Of a stretch of DNA of 64,000 nt, positions 56,601-64,000 are shown in pieces. The DNA lies in the NCBI RefSeq assembly GCF_042682565.1, contig NZ_JBHUIC010000008.1; one strand, written 5' to 3'. The DNA is from Pistricoccus aurantiacus. GTDB taxonomy: Bacteria > Pseudomonadota > Gammaproteobacteria > Pseudomonadales > Halomonadaceae. The notes under the pieces were generated by a model that was not told the origin of the DNA, made no database searches, and saw nothing but the letters and a program-made list of their open reading frames with translations. How positions within the stretch are numbered: position 1 is the stretch's first letter; each line of letters begins with the position of its first letter. The position numbers were made by a program, and so were the translations under genes.

Positions 56601-57717
56601 GATAGATCTCCACCAGCGCCTCTAGGGCGGAGCGGGTGGTGTCGAGCTTCAGGGTATCGGAAATGAAGGGACCACAGTCGAGATCGTTGGTATATAGCGT
56701 CTCGAGAGTGGTAATACCGGCCGTGGCCAGTTTCTCCAGCAGTTCCGGCGTGATTTCCGTGTTGCACTCGCAAATCAGTTCACCGGTGTTTGGATCGATC
56801 TGATCCTTGGCCAGCGTCTTGCCGTAAAGATAATCCATCGGCACTTCGAGACGCTCGAGGCCGGATTTTTCCATCTGTCGAATATGCTTCTGAGTGATCC
56901 TTCGGCCTTCCGCGACGATTTCCGAACCGTCCGCGTCCTTGATATCGAAGGTGGCGGTTTCACCCCGCAGACGCGACGGCACAAGATCCACGGAGAAGCC
57001 GGATTTCTCGATATGAAAGACGCTGGTGACGAAGAAGGTATCGAGAATCTCTTCCGCGCTCAGACCCAAGGCGCGCAGCAGTACCGTGGCCGGCAGCTTG
57101 CGGCGGCGATCGATACGCACGAAGACGTTATCCTTGGGATCGAACTCGAAGTCGAGCCAGGAGCCACGGTAAGGAATTACCCGCGCGGAATACAGAAGCT
57201 TGCCGGAAGAATGGCTCTTGCCCTTGTCGTGATCAAAGAACACCCCCGGCGAGCGGTGCAACTGGGATACGATGACACGTTCGGTACCATTGATGACGAA
57301 GGTGCCGTTCTCGGTCATCAGGGGGATTTCCCCCATGTAGACTTCCTGCTCCTTGATATCCTTGATCGCCTTGTTGGAGGACTCGCGATCGTAGATGATC
57401 AAGCGCACCTTGACGCGCAGGGGCGCAGAATAAGTGACCCCGCGCAGCTGACATTCCTTGACATCGAAGGCCGGCGTGCCGAAACGATAGCTGACATATT
57501 CGAGAGCAGCATTGCCGGAGAAGCTTTCGATCGGGAATACGGACTTGAAAGCAGCATTCAAACCGGTGTCAAGCCGCTCGTCCGGCGCACGATCCTGCTG
57601 CAGGAAGTCGTAGTAGGAGTCAAGCTGGATGGCCAGCAGGTAAGGCACATCCATCACTTGGGGCAGTTTGCCGAAATCCTTGCGGATGCGTTTTTTCTCA
57701 GTGTATGAGTAAGCCAT
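53641..57717 (-). CDS. rpoB: RNA polymerase beta subunit
   Basis: 1358 residues. The rifampicin pocket reads [20 protein letters not shown] then [10 protein letters not shown], with Asp, His and Ser at the resistance positions all wild type. The C-terminal [20 protein letters not shown]-type clamp segment is present (here [17 protein letters not shown]). It lies downstream of rplL across a spacer with a likely partial terminator, so its dose is set relative to L7/L12. Confidence 0.98.
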   Translation of the reverse strand: [1358 protein letters not shown]

Positions 57718-57767
57718 CTGTATTCCCCAGCTTGTTCACCATGGGTGACCGATTCATATCGGCGCTA

Positions 57768-57828
57768 CCTGATGAAAGTGGCTTCATCAGGCACTGACGG
57801 CAAGCTTCCCCTATGGGAGCTCGCCGTC
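57768..57828 (-). other. paired hairpins in the rplL-rpoB spacer (possible RNase III site)
   Basis: CCTGATGAA/TTCATCAGG is a perfect 9-bp stem (57768-57791). Next to it GACGGCAAGCTTCCC pairs with GGGAGCTCGCCGTC with a bulge (57796-57828). Neither has a T-run. In E. coli the same spacer holds an RNase III cut site. Confidence 0.45.
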
Positions 57829-57878
57829 GGAATTCAGCTAGCGAGCAACCTGGAAGGCACCGCGCTAGTAACAACAGG

Positions 57879-57911
57879 AAAAGGCCGGTAGCGGGCATCC
57901 CGCCACCAGCC
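57879..57911 (-). terminator. probable partial attenuator between rplL and rpoB
   Basis: In RNA, a 13-bp stem (two G-U wobbles) with loop AUG is followed by UUUUCC. It begins about 40 bases after the rplL stop. Being inside the operon, it probably lets only part of the transcripts reach rpoB. Confidence 0.65.
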
Positions 57912-57951
57912 CTGGGAGCTTACGCAGCGCGCGAAGCTCTAAGTACAAGAA

Positions 57952-58320
57952 TTACTTGAGCTCCACGCTCGCGCCGGCGTCTTCCAGCTTCTTCTTGGCC
58001 GCTTCGGCGTCATCCTTGGACATGGCTTCCTTGATGGTCGCCGGTGCGCCGTCGACGGCACCCTTGGCTTCCTTGAGGCCAAGACCGGTGATTTCGCGAA
58101 CCGCCTTGATCACGTTGACTTTCTTTTCGCCAACGCCGGTCAGCACCAGATCAAACTCTGTCTGCTCTTCTTCGACAGCGGCTTCCGCGCCCGGGCCTGC
58201 CATGACGGCAGCAGCAGCGGATACGCCAAACTTCTCTTCCATCGCCTCGATCAGTTCGGCGACTTCCATCACGGACATGTCGGCGACGGCGTTGATGATA
58301 TCTTCTTTGGTCAGTGCCAT
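57952..58320 (-). CDS. rplL: 50S ribosomal protein L7/L12
   Basis: 122 residues. The N-terminal dimerisation helix (MALTKEDIINAVADMSVMEV) is followed by an Ala/Gly-rich hinge (AAAAVMAGPGAEAAVEEE). The C-terminal domain that recruits GTPase factors has KVNVIKAVREITGLGLKEAK. Several dimers attach to L10, encoded just upstream. Confidence 0.98.
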   Translation of the reverse strand: MALTKEDIINAVADMSVMEVAELIEAMEEKFGVSAAAAVMAGPGAEAAVEEEQTEFDLVLTGVGEKKVNVIKAVREITGLGLKEAKGAVDGAPATIKEAMSKDDAEAAKKKLEDAGASVELK

Positions 58321-58413
58321 TTCGAATTCCTAGACTTTGCAGTGCCCCGGCTGGAGCCGGGTACTCGATATTTCAATGGGCGAATGCCATACGTTTGGCA
58401 AAAGGAGACAGCC

Positions 58414-58917
58414 TCAAGCTGCCTGTTGTTCCTTTTGATCGCGCAGGGCAGCGAGAGTACGAACCAGCTTGCCGGCGGATGCTTCTTTCATTACCGACAT
58501 CAGCTTGGCGATCGCCTCATCATAGGTCGGCAGTGTTGCCAAGCGGTCGAGGTCGCTCGCCGGGATCAACTCGCCTTCGTAAGCCAGCGCCTTGACTTCG
58601 AAATCCGCCTGACTCTTGGAGAACTCCTTGAACAACCGCGCGGCAGCGCCGGGATGTTCGGTAGAGAACGCCAGGAGAGTCGGACCCACGAAGCTATCGT
58701 TCAGGCACTCCCAAGGAGTACCTGCCAGGGCGCGGCGTGCCAGGGTGTTGCGAACAACACGGATCTGCACGCCATTCTCGCGAGCCTGCTTGCGCAAATC
58801 TGTCATCGCGCCAACGGCTACGCCACGAGAATCGGCAACCACGACGGAGAGAGCGTCCTTGGCGGCTTCACTGACCTCGGCAACGATTGCCTTCTTGCCT
58901 TCGAGAGCTAGTGCCAC
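58414..58917 (-). CDS. rplJ: 50S ribosomal protein L10
   Basis: 167 residues from a GTG at 58917 (VALALEGKKAIVAEVSEAAK), preceded by AGGAGTG; the longer frame to 59010 is rejected because L10 starts at ALxLxxK. The rest, RVVRNTLARRALAGT and the C-terminal helix that binds L7/L12, is normal. In E. coli L10 with L7/L12 represses its own leader. Confidence 0.96.
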   Translation of the reverse strand: MALALEGKKAIVAEVSEAAKDALSVVVADSRGVAVGAMTDLRKQARENGVQIRVVRNTLARRALAGTPWECLNDSFVGPTLLAFSTEHPGAAARLFKEFSKSQADFEVKALAYEGELIPASDLDRLATLPTYDEAIAKLMSVMKEASAGKLVRTLAALRDQKEQQAA

Positions 58918-59159
58918 TGTGTTCACTCCTTCATGCCGAAGCGGCGGATGCCGTTTCGGGGTTACCATCTTCCTCCACCCGCAGGTGAAAGAGCTCGGGT
59001 GATGGTGCACACCAGCGCACTGGCGGCCACACCATCTGCGCAGGCTCCCAAAGGGAAATTAAGCCACCTTGCCCAAAGGCAAGATGGCACCTGCGGTCTT
59101 TGACGGCGCCCTGCTTCAGATGTCTCGAGCCGAAGTCAGGGACCGCAAAGTAGCGTCGA
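58918..59159 (-). promoter_or_regulatory. rplA-rplJ spacer, probable L10 autoregulatory leader
   Basis: 242 bases without an open frame between rplA and rplJ. It contains GC-rich stems, including TTGCC-TTTG-GGCAA near 59075. By position it corresponds to the rplJ leader that binds L10-L7/L12 in E. coli. I did not identify a clear separate promoter. Confidence 0.45.
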
Positions 59160-59852
59160 TCACGTCAGAGAAGAATGATCGACGGTCAAGCCTGGCCCCA
59201 TGGTGGTGGACAGGGTCATCTTCTTGAAATACACACCCTTGGATGTGCTGGGCTTGAGGCGCTTGAGATCGGCAACTAGTGCGTCCAGATTGCCCTTGAT
59301 GGCGCTCGCATCGAAGTCGACCTTGCCAAGCGTAGTATGAATGATACCGTTCTTGTCAGTACGAAACCGTACCTGACCGGCCTTGGCATTCTTGACCGCG
59401 GTCGCCACGTCGGGGGTGACGGTGCCAACCTTGGGGTTGGGCATCAGTCCGCGCGGCCCCAGGATCTGACCTAGCTGGCCGACGACACGCATGGCATCCG
59501 GTGAGGCGATGACCACGTCAAAGTCCAGATTGCCTTTTTTAACCTGTTCCGCCAGATCGTCCATGCCGACAATATCCGCACCGGCTTCCTTGGCGGCGTC
59601 CGCGTTGGCGCCTTGCGTAAACACGGCGACACGAACGTCCTTACCGGTACCGTTGGGCATCACGGTAGCACCACGTACCACTTGGTCGGACTTGCGTGGA
59701 TCGACGCCTAGATTGATCGCAACGTCCAAGGATTCCTTGAAGTTGACAGTAGACAGCTCGCCGAGCAGTGCCACGGCCTCATCAAGAGAATAAACCTTGG
59801 TGGAGTCCACCTTTTCCTTGATTCGCTGAGCGCGCTTGGTCAGTTTAGCCAT
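59160..59852 (-). CDS. rplA: 50S ribosomal protein L1
   Basis: 230 residues from ATG 59852 (MAKLTKRAQRIKEKVDSTKV); a TTG two codons earlier is not needed. GQLGQILGPRGLMPNPKVGT is the L1 signature, and it ends TTMGPGLTVDHSSLT. L1 moves with the E-site tRNA, and in E. coli represses rplK-rplA. Two bases separate it from rplK. Confidence 0.97.
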   Translation of the reverse strand: MAKLTKRAQRIKEKVDSTKVYSLDEAVALLGELSTVNFKESLDVAINLGVDPRKSDQVVRGATVMPNGTGKDVRVAVFTQGANADAAKEAGADIVGMDDLAEQVKKGNLDFDVVIASPDAMRVVGQLGQILGPRGLMPNPKVGTVTPDVATAVKNAKAGQVRFRTDKNGIIHTTLGKVDFDASAIKGNLDALVADLKRLKPSTSKGVYFKKMTLSTTMGPGLTVDHSSLT

Positions 59853-59854
59853 GA

Positions 59855-60286
59855 TCAAAGACCCTCCACGTTGAGGCCCATGCTCCGGGCGCTACCAGCG
59901 ATAGTACGAACTGCCGCGTCCAGATCGGAAGCCGTCAGATCCGGCTCCTTTGTCTTGGCGATTTCTTCCAACTGCTCGCGGGTCACGCTACCCACCTTCT
60001 TCTTGTTCGGCTCACCGGAACCGGACTTGATGCCGGCGGCCTTCTTCAACAGCACCGCGGCGGGCGGGGTTTTGGTGATGAAAGTAAAGCTGCGATCGGA
60101 GTAGACAGTAATGACGACCGGGGTCGGCAGACCGGGTTCGATCTCCTGAGTTGCCGCGTTGAACGCCTTGCAGAACTCCATGATATTGACACCATGCTGA
60201 CCCAACGCAGGTCCCACGGGCGGGCTAGGATTCGCCTTGCCCGCTGCAACTTGCAGCTTGATATAAGCCTGTACTTTCTTGGCCAT
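59855..60286 (-). CDS. rplK: 50S ribosomal protein L11
   Basis: 143 residues with AYIKLQVAAGKANPSPPVGP (thiostrepton/PrmA region) and ALGQHGVNIMEFCKAFNAAT. L11 forms the stalk base and is needed for RelA activation. The 80-base spacer before it holds a GGGGATC/GATCCCC stem (60330-60349); no strong promoter was seen there. Confidence 0.97.
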   Translation of the reverse strand: MAKKVQAYIKLQVAAGKANPSPPVGPALGQHGVNIMEFCKAFNAATQEIEPGLPTPVVITVYSDRSFTFITKTPPAAVLLKKAAGIKSGSGEPNKKKVGSVTREQLEEIAKTKEPDLTASDLDAAVRTIAGSARSMGLNVEGL

Positions 60287-60366
60287 AATATTTCTCCAGA
60301 TGGGTATAGCGCCTTACGGCTTCCCTGATGGGGATCCGCTTCGATCCCCGATAACGCCAGGCCGTG

Positions 60367-60900
60367 TTACTCTTTCTCGACCTGAGCAAACTCAAGTTCG
60401 ACAGGCGTTGCACGTCCGAAAATCAGCACGCTGACCTGTAGACGACTCTTATCGTAATTGACCTCTTCCACCACGCCGTTAAAATCGGCGAAAGGACCGT
60501 CGGTGACACGTACCGATTGGCCGGGCTCGAAGACAGTCTTGGGACGAGGCTTGTCTGTACCATCCTGCACTCGACGTAGAATGGCATCAGCTTCCTTTTG
60601 CGTAATGGGTGCCGGCTTTTCCTTGGTGCCGCCGATAAAGCCCATCACACGAGGGGTTTCGTTGACCAAGTGCCAGCTGGCATCATCCATTTCCATCTCG
60701 ACCAATACGTAGCCGGGATAAAACTTGCGCTCGCTTTTCCGACGCTTGCCGTCACGCATCTCGACGACTTCTTCCGTTGGCACCAGGATTTCGCCAAAGG
60801 AATCTTCCATGCCATGCATCTTTACTCGCTCGATGAGTGAGCGCATGACTTGTTTCTCAAAGCCGGAGTAGGCATGCACGACATACCAACGCTTGGACAT
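60367..60900 (-). CDS. nusG: transcription elongation/antitermination factor NusG
   Basis: 177 residues from ATG 60900, with AGGAGA. NGN domain: KRWYVVHAYSGFEKQVMRSL and the RNAP-clamp contact RKFYPGYVLVEMEMDD. C-terminal KOW domain: EPGQSVRVTDGPFADFNGVV, which binds Rho or S10. It follows secE by 8 bases. Confidence 0.98.
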   Translation of the reverse strand: MSKRWYVVHAYSGFEKQVMRSLIERVKMHGMEDSFGEILVPTEEVVEMRDGKRRKSERKFYPGYVLVEMEMDDASWHLVNETPRVMGFIGGTKEKPAPITQKEADAILRRVQDGTDKPRPKTVFEPGQSVRVTDGPFADFNGVVEEVNYDKSRLQVSVLIFGRATPVELEFAQVEKE

Positions 60901-60908
60901 GAAATCTC

Positions 60909-61277
60909 CTAACCGATGAGGCCGGACATCGACCAGCCAAGAAAAGTATCGATTAACCAAAGCATCAAGCCCACCACCAGCACGGCCACCAGCACGATAG
61001 CGGTGGTCTGAATGGTTTCCTGGCGAGTCGGCCAGATGACGCGCTGAATTTCCTTGCGCGCACTGCGGGCCAGTTCAAGGAGATTTCGCCCTTTGGTTGT
61101 TGTCAGGGCAAGTGCTGCAGCCAACAAAGATACGGCTACTACACCTAGCACACGATAAAGCAGGGCTTGATCAGCAAAATAGGAATTGCCGACAACGGCC
61201 ACGACTACTAGAGTTAAAACGATCGCCCACTTGAGCCCGTCGTGGCGCGATTCCTGCACCTCGGCGTTATGTTTCAT
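60909..61277 (-). CDS. secE: preprotein translocase subunit SecE
   Basis: 122 residues from ATG 61277; the longer open frame would run back through the tRNA-Trp gene and is false. Three membrane helices are seen, the third (~residues 93-115) following the essential amphipathic segment ARSARKEIQRVIWPTRQETI. This is the three-span enterobacterial form. It stabilises SecY. Confidence 0.95.
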   Translation of the reverse strand: MKHNAEVQESRHDGLKWAIVLTLVVVAVVGNSYFADQALLYRVLGVVAVSLLAAALALTTTKGRNLLELARSARKEIQRVIWPTRQETIQTTAIVLVAVLVVGLMLWLIDTFLGWSMSGLIG

Positions 61278-61347
61278 GAAAACGAGACTCCTCAAGGCGC
61301 AGCCGTCTAAGCATGATGCGGATGGAATAGCCAGCCTGGGGGATGAC

Positions 61348-61423
<76 letters not shown>

Positions 61424-61478
61424 GTATCGCAACGCTGATGAACATGGATCTGCATGCTATTTGCAAACAGCGGGCGTA

Positions 61479-61507
61479 ATCATAGCGAAGACATACACTA
61501 TCTGCAA
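61479..61507 (-). promoter_or_regulatory. promoter of tRNA-Trp-secE-nusG
   Basis: Minus strand: TTGCAG, a 17-base spacer, TATGAT, just after the tRNA-Thr terminator, in the place where many relatives carry a tuf gene. Confidence 0.6.
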
Positions 61508-61533
61508 CCCCGCAGCATGATCATCGAGACAAG

Positions 61534-61556
61534 AAAGCGAGCGCAGGGCTCGCTTT
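61534..61556. terminator. terminator after the tRNA-Tyr-Gly-Thr cluster
   Basis: AAAGCGAGC/GCTCGCTTT with a 5-base loop; T-rich tails on both strands. Confidence 0.85.
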
Positions 61557-61563
61557 TTCGATC

Positions 61564-61638
61564 TGGAGCTCATGGACGGATTTGAACCGTCGACCTCACC
61601 CTTACCAAGGGTGTGCTCTACCCCTGAGCTACATGAGC
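61564..61638 (-). tRNA. thrT: tRNA-Thr (GGT)
   Basis: 75 bases with encoded CCA. Acceptor GCTCATG/CATGAGC; anticodon stem CACCC/GGGTG with loop TTGGTAA, anticodon GGT. Third gene of the tRNA cluster. Confidence 0.97.
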
Positions 61639-61696
61639 AATCTAACATAGGCATTAAAACGTGCAATTTACTGCCTAATTCCGCTTCTTGGCATCT

Positions 61697-61770
<74 letters not shown>

Positions 61771-61804
61771 CTGTCCATGCTCGGACTGCAAACTGAAACA
61801 AAGC

Positions 61805-61889
<85 letters not shown>

Positions 61890-61901
61890 AGACGCGGCAG
61901 G

Positions 61902-61929
61902 ATTATACCGCCGTTCGCAAGTCAGTCAA
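61902..61929 (-). promoter_or_regulatory. promoter of the tRNA-Tyr-Gly-Thr cluster
   Basis: Minus strand: TTGACT, a 16-base spacer, perfect TATAAT, then the GC-rich discriminator CCTGCCGCG typical of stringently controlled stable-RNA promoters. AT-rich DNA upstream could act as a UP element. Confidence 0.8.
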
Positions 61930-62002
61930 ATATTTATCTGTTTTTATACATTTATTTTTATAAAGCCAGAATAACGTGACTCTGCGAACGCGCAGTACAC
62001 TA

Positions 62003-62842
62003 TCAAATAGACAGTGAAAATGCAAGTCCAGCGCGGATTTTTTTCAGAGGCAGGGTTGGTGGTAATACAGGAGCACCGGAAAGCTTTCCTGCTCGCTCCG
62101 CGGCTGTCTGGGGAAAACAAGCTTCAAGCCCCGCATAGACCATATCTGGCCAAAGCGCATGAGGGATCTTTATGCCACGCGAGACGACACGAGCATCGCC
62201 TCCGGTCAGTATTAATGGCAATGTCACCCGTTCTCGATCGCAGACCTCACTAAACGTTCGATTGATGGCGCTTATCGCAGCCATATAGATACCGTGGTTG
62301 ACCGCCTCCACAGTATTGCACCCAGGAGCCAGCAACTCGTCTGCCTCGCTATCGGGATCTATGGCCACATTGCGTGTACCAAGCTTAAGACTTTCTTTCA
62401 TTAAGCGCAGACCAGGCAGTATGTAACCCCCTAGATGGCGGCCCCCGGGCAAAACGAAATCAATCGTGATCGCACTACCGCAATCTACGCTGCAGCAACC
62501 CCCTGCCAGTTGATAACTCGCCAGCACACCTAGCCACCGATCCACCCCCAGCCGTCCAGGCTCATCGTAGCCGTTTGTCACACCCAGCATCTCTCGAGTC
62601 GATCTTGCCACATGCACGTCACCCACTTCGCGCTTGAGCAAGCGGACGGTGTCATTCAGCACTGCCTGACGTGCCACACTCGAAATACGTACCACTTTGA
62701 CTATGTCGAGGTCAGGAATGTCGGCACCGGGACGCCATTCTTCTCGCGTCCATACGGCTCCTCGTGAACGAATCTCACTGCTGTTGGGATCCTTGAGACG
62801 CCACTTGGACAGCGTATTACCAATATCAAGATCCAGAATCAT
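62003..62842 (-). CDS. coaX: type III pantothenate kinase
   Basis: 279 residues. The phosphate-binding motif DIGNTLSKWRLKD lies at the N-terminus, and GRLGVDRWLGVLASY and VDCGSAITIDFV complete the ASKHA fold of CoaX. It phosphorylates pantothenate in the first step of CoA synthesis. ATG 62842 overlaps the birA stop by 4 bases, a common birA-coaX arrangement. Confidence 0.95.
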   Translation of the reverse strand: MILDLDIGNTLSKWRLKDPNSSEIRSRGAVWTREEWRPGADIPDLDIVKVVRISSVARQAVLNDTVRLLKREVGDVHVARSTREMLGVTNGYDEPGRLGVDRWLGVLASYQLAGGCCSVDCGSAITIDFVLPGGRHLGGYILPGLRLMKESLKLGTRNVAIDPDSEADELLAPGCNTVEAVNHGIYMAAISAINRTFSEVCDRERVTLPLILTGGDARVVSRGIKIPHALWPDMVYAGLEACFPQTAAERAGKLSGAPVLPPTLPLKKIRAGLAFSLSI

Positions 62843-63819
62843 GGGTAACCACGCACGCTGATCTCTCCACCTGTAAGACGGTGGATCTTACCCTCGCGCC
62901 ATACCTCGAGGTTTCCTGCTTTGTCGACGCCTCCGGCTCTAGCGATATAACGCTCTTTTCCCTGAAAGACTACAATTTCACATCCTGCATAAACGTTGCG
63001 CGTGTTCCAGGCTTCCTGCCACGGCTCAAACCCTCTAACTTCGAAACTTTTCAGCAGGCCAAGAAGTTTTTCCAATAGATCGGCGGCCAGTCGATTACGC
63101 GAAACCAAGGGAGCCTGATCGTGCAATGCTGCTACTGGCTGATCGAGCTGCTGCCTGACAGAAGAAGGCAAACTGACGTTAAGACCGAGTCCAATCACGA
63201 CATTGCATGGCCCCGCTAAATTCCCACGAATTTCCAGCAAAATACCGCCAAGCTTAGCGCAATTCATCTGATTACACAGCAGAATATCATTCGGCCACTT
63301 TAGTGCAACGAGTACGCCTTGATGTTCGAGCACTTCGGCTACCCCCACCCCAATGGCCAAGCTCAGCCCTTCCAAAGTGTTGGCAGACCCTTCAAACTTC
63401 CAGCCCAGCGACAGCAAAAGACCTTGTCCCCAGGGACATAGCCAAGCCCTTCCGCGTCTACCCTGCCCAGCTGTTTGTTGCTCTGCCAGACAAGCCTCTG
63501 CATGACCGGCGCCTTGGGCAAACCGTTCATGCAAGTAACGATTGGTGGAGGGCAAGGTTTCCTCGACGAAAAGCCGCTCAAGCTGACAGCGAGCATTACA
63601 TGACAACCCCGACAAAATGTCGGGGCCGTGCAGCAACTCCAATGGTTTTTTCAGGCGATAGCCTGATCCTTGTACCGTTTCTAATGGGACGCCCAGTGCT
63701 TCCAGCTTTTGTAGCTGCCTCCATACTGCAGCTGGCGACATATTCAAGCGCTTGCCCAAATGTTCGTCAGAATGGAGGTCGCCGTCGCTCAGTAAGCGGA
63801 TTAGATTGCCAAAAGCCAT
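62839..63819 (-). CDS. birA: biotin--protein ligase / biotin operon repressor
   Basis: About 326 residues from ATG 63819; an in-frame ATG at 63864 would add 15, and neither has a clear ribosome site. The N-terminal winged helix (LIRLLSDGDLHSDEHLGKRL, MSPAAVWRQLQKLEALG) marks the repressor-type BirA. Ligase motifs are EQQTAGQGRRGRAW for the biotinyl-AMP loop and ALKWPNDILL. It biotinylates acetyl-CoA carboxylase BCCP. Confidence 0.94.
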   Translation of the reverse strand: MAFGNLIRLLSDGDLHSDEHLGKRLNMSPAAVWRQLQKLEALGVPLETVQGSGYRLKKPLELLHGPDILSGLSCNARCQLERLFVEETLPSTNRYLHERFAQGAGHAEACLAEQQTAGQGRRGRAWLCPWGQGLLLSLGWKFEGSANTLEGLSLAIGVGVAEVLEHQGVLVALKWPNDILLCNQMNCAKLGGILLEIRGNLAGPCNVVIGLGLNVSLPSSVRQQLDQPVAALHDQAPLVSRNRLAADLLEKLLGLLKSFEVRGFEPWQEAWNTRNVYAGCEIVVFQGKERYIARAGGVDKAGNLEVWREGKIHRLTGGEISVRGYP

Positions 63820-63946
63820 GCGGTACCGTCCCGCAAAAAACTTTATTCTAGCGGATAGCGCCATAGGGCGAAACGTGAAGAGTCGCTAGAACAAATTAAC
63901 AAGCTCATGATGCCGACCTCTGCTTGAGAAAGATCCAAACGACAAA

Positions 63947-63972
63947 ACCCCCAGCCATTGCTGGCTGGGGGT
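63947..63972 (-). terminator. strong terminator at the right edge
   Basis: 11-bp perfect arms ACCCCCAGCCA/TGGCTGGGGGT with a 4-base loop and TTTT on the minus strand. It ends a transcript coming from beyond position 64000, upstream of birA. Confidence 0.85.
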
Positions 63973-64000
63973 GGGGAGAGGGGCCTGACGAGGATTGGGC

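Noticed and set aside
63865..64000. Possible end of a 5S rRNA gene at the right edge
   Set aside because: Only a terminator is visible; the bases beyond it do not show a recognisable 5S 3' end.

Overview
The window looks like one contig from a moderately GC-rich gammaproteobacterium, most likely of the Halomonadaceae (Halomonas/Chromohalobacter type). This rests on gene order and protein character (rapA, fabA-fabB, ssb, MFS, uvrA next to rplQ; birA-coaX-tRNA-secE-nusG upstream of rpoBC) and is inference, since no 16S gene is present. Nearly all bases are assigned, and no stretch over 300 bases lacks a gene.

Region 1 (1-5.8 kb) is a catabolic operon on the minus strand. It holds a HisD-family dehydrogenase, an SDR, a two-cupin protein, an alpha/beta hydrolase and an RraA-family protein that runs off the left edge, headed by a LacI-family regulator. 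An 18-bp near-palindrome with an ATACGTAT core lies before the operon. Similar sites lie before the lacI-type gene and at the hydrolase start. The substrate is unknown.

Region 2 (5.9-15 kb) holds a lipoprotein, a TspO protein, an SLC13/DASS transporter, a membrane-anchored TlpA thioredoxin, rapA and a membrane-tethered glutamate synthase-like flavoprotein. Region 3 (15-20 kb) looks like a light/photodamage module: a YfcH-type epimerase, a renalase-like flavoprotein, a small CbiX-type chelatase, a LitR/PplR-like MerR regulator and a CPD photolyase. Two of its promoters share the 12-mer CTTGTATAATAT, overlapping TTATACAA half sites. Region 4 (20-31 kb) holds fabA-fabB, an acyltransferase, an RmlD-like protein, ssb, an MFS transporter, uvrA and a LemA/TPM-domain operon.

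Region 5 (30.8-64 kb, all minus strand) is the transcription/translation superlocus. Read in transcription order it runs birA-coaX, tRNA-Tyr-Gly-Thr, tRNA-Trp-secE-nusG, rplKAJL-rpoBC, str (rpsL-rpsG-fusA-tuf), S10, spc and alpha. Good sigma70-like promoters are visible before the tRNA cluster, tRNA-Trp/secE, rpsL, rpsJ and rpsM. Intrinsic terminators are visible after tuf, rplQ, fabB and tRNA-Thr, and one lies at the right edge. A likely partial attenuator separates rplL from rpoB. The second tuf gene often found between tRNA-Thr and tRNA-Trp is absent; a terminator and a fresh promoter occupy its place.

I found no insertion sequence, prophage, CRISPR array or rRNA gene. The least explained parts are the LacI-controlled operon and the putative light-responsive regulon; most of the right half is highly conserved and ordinary.
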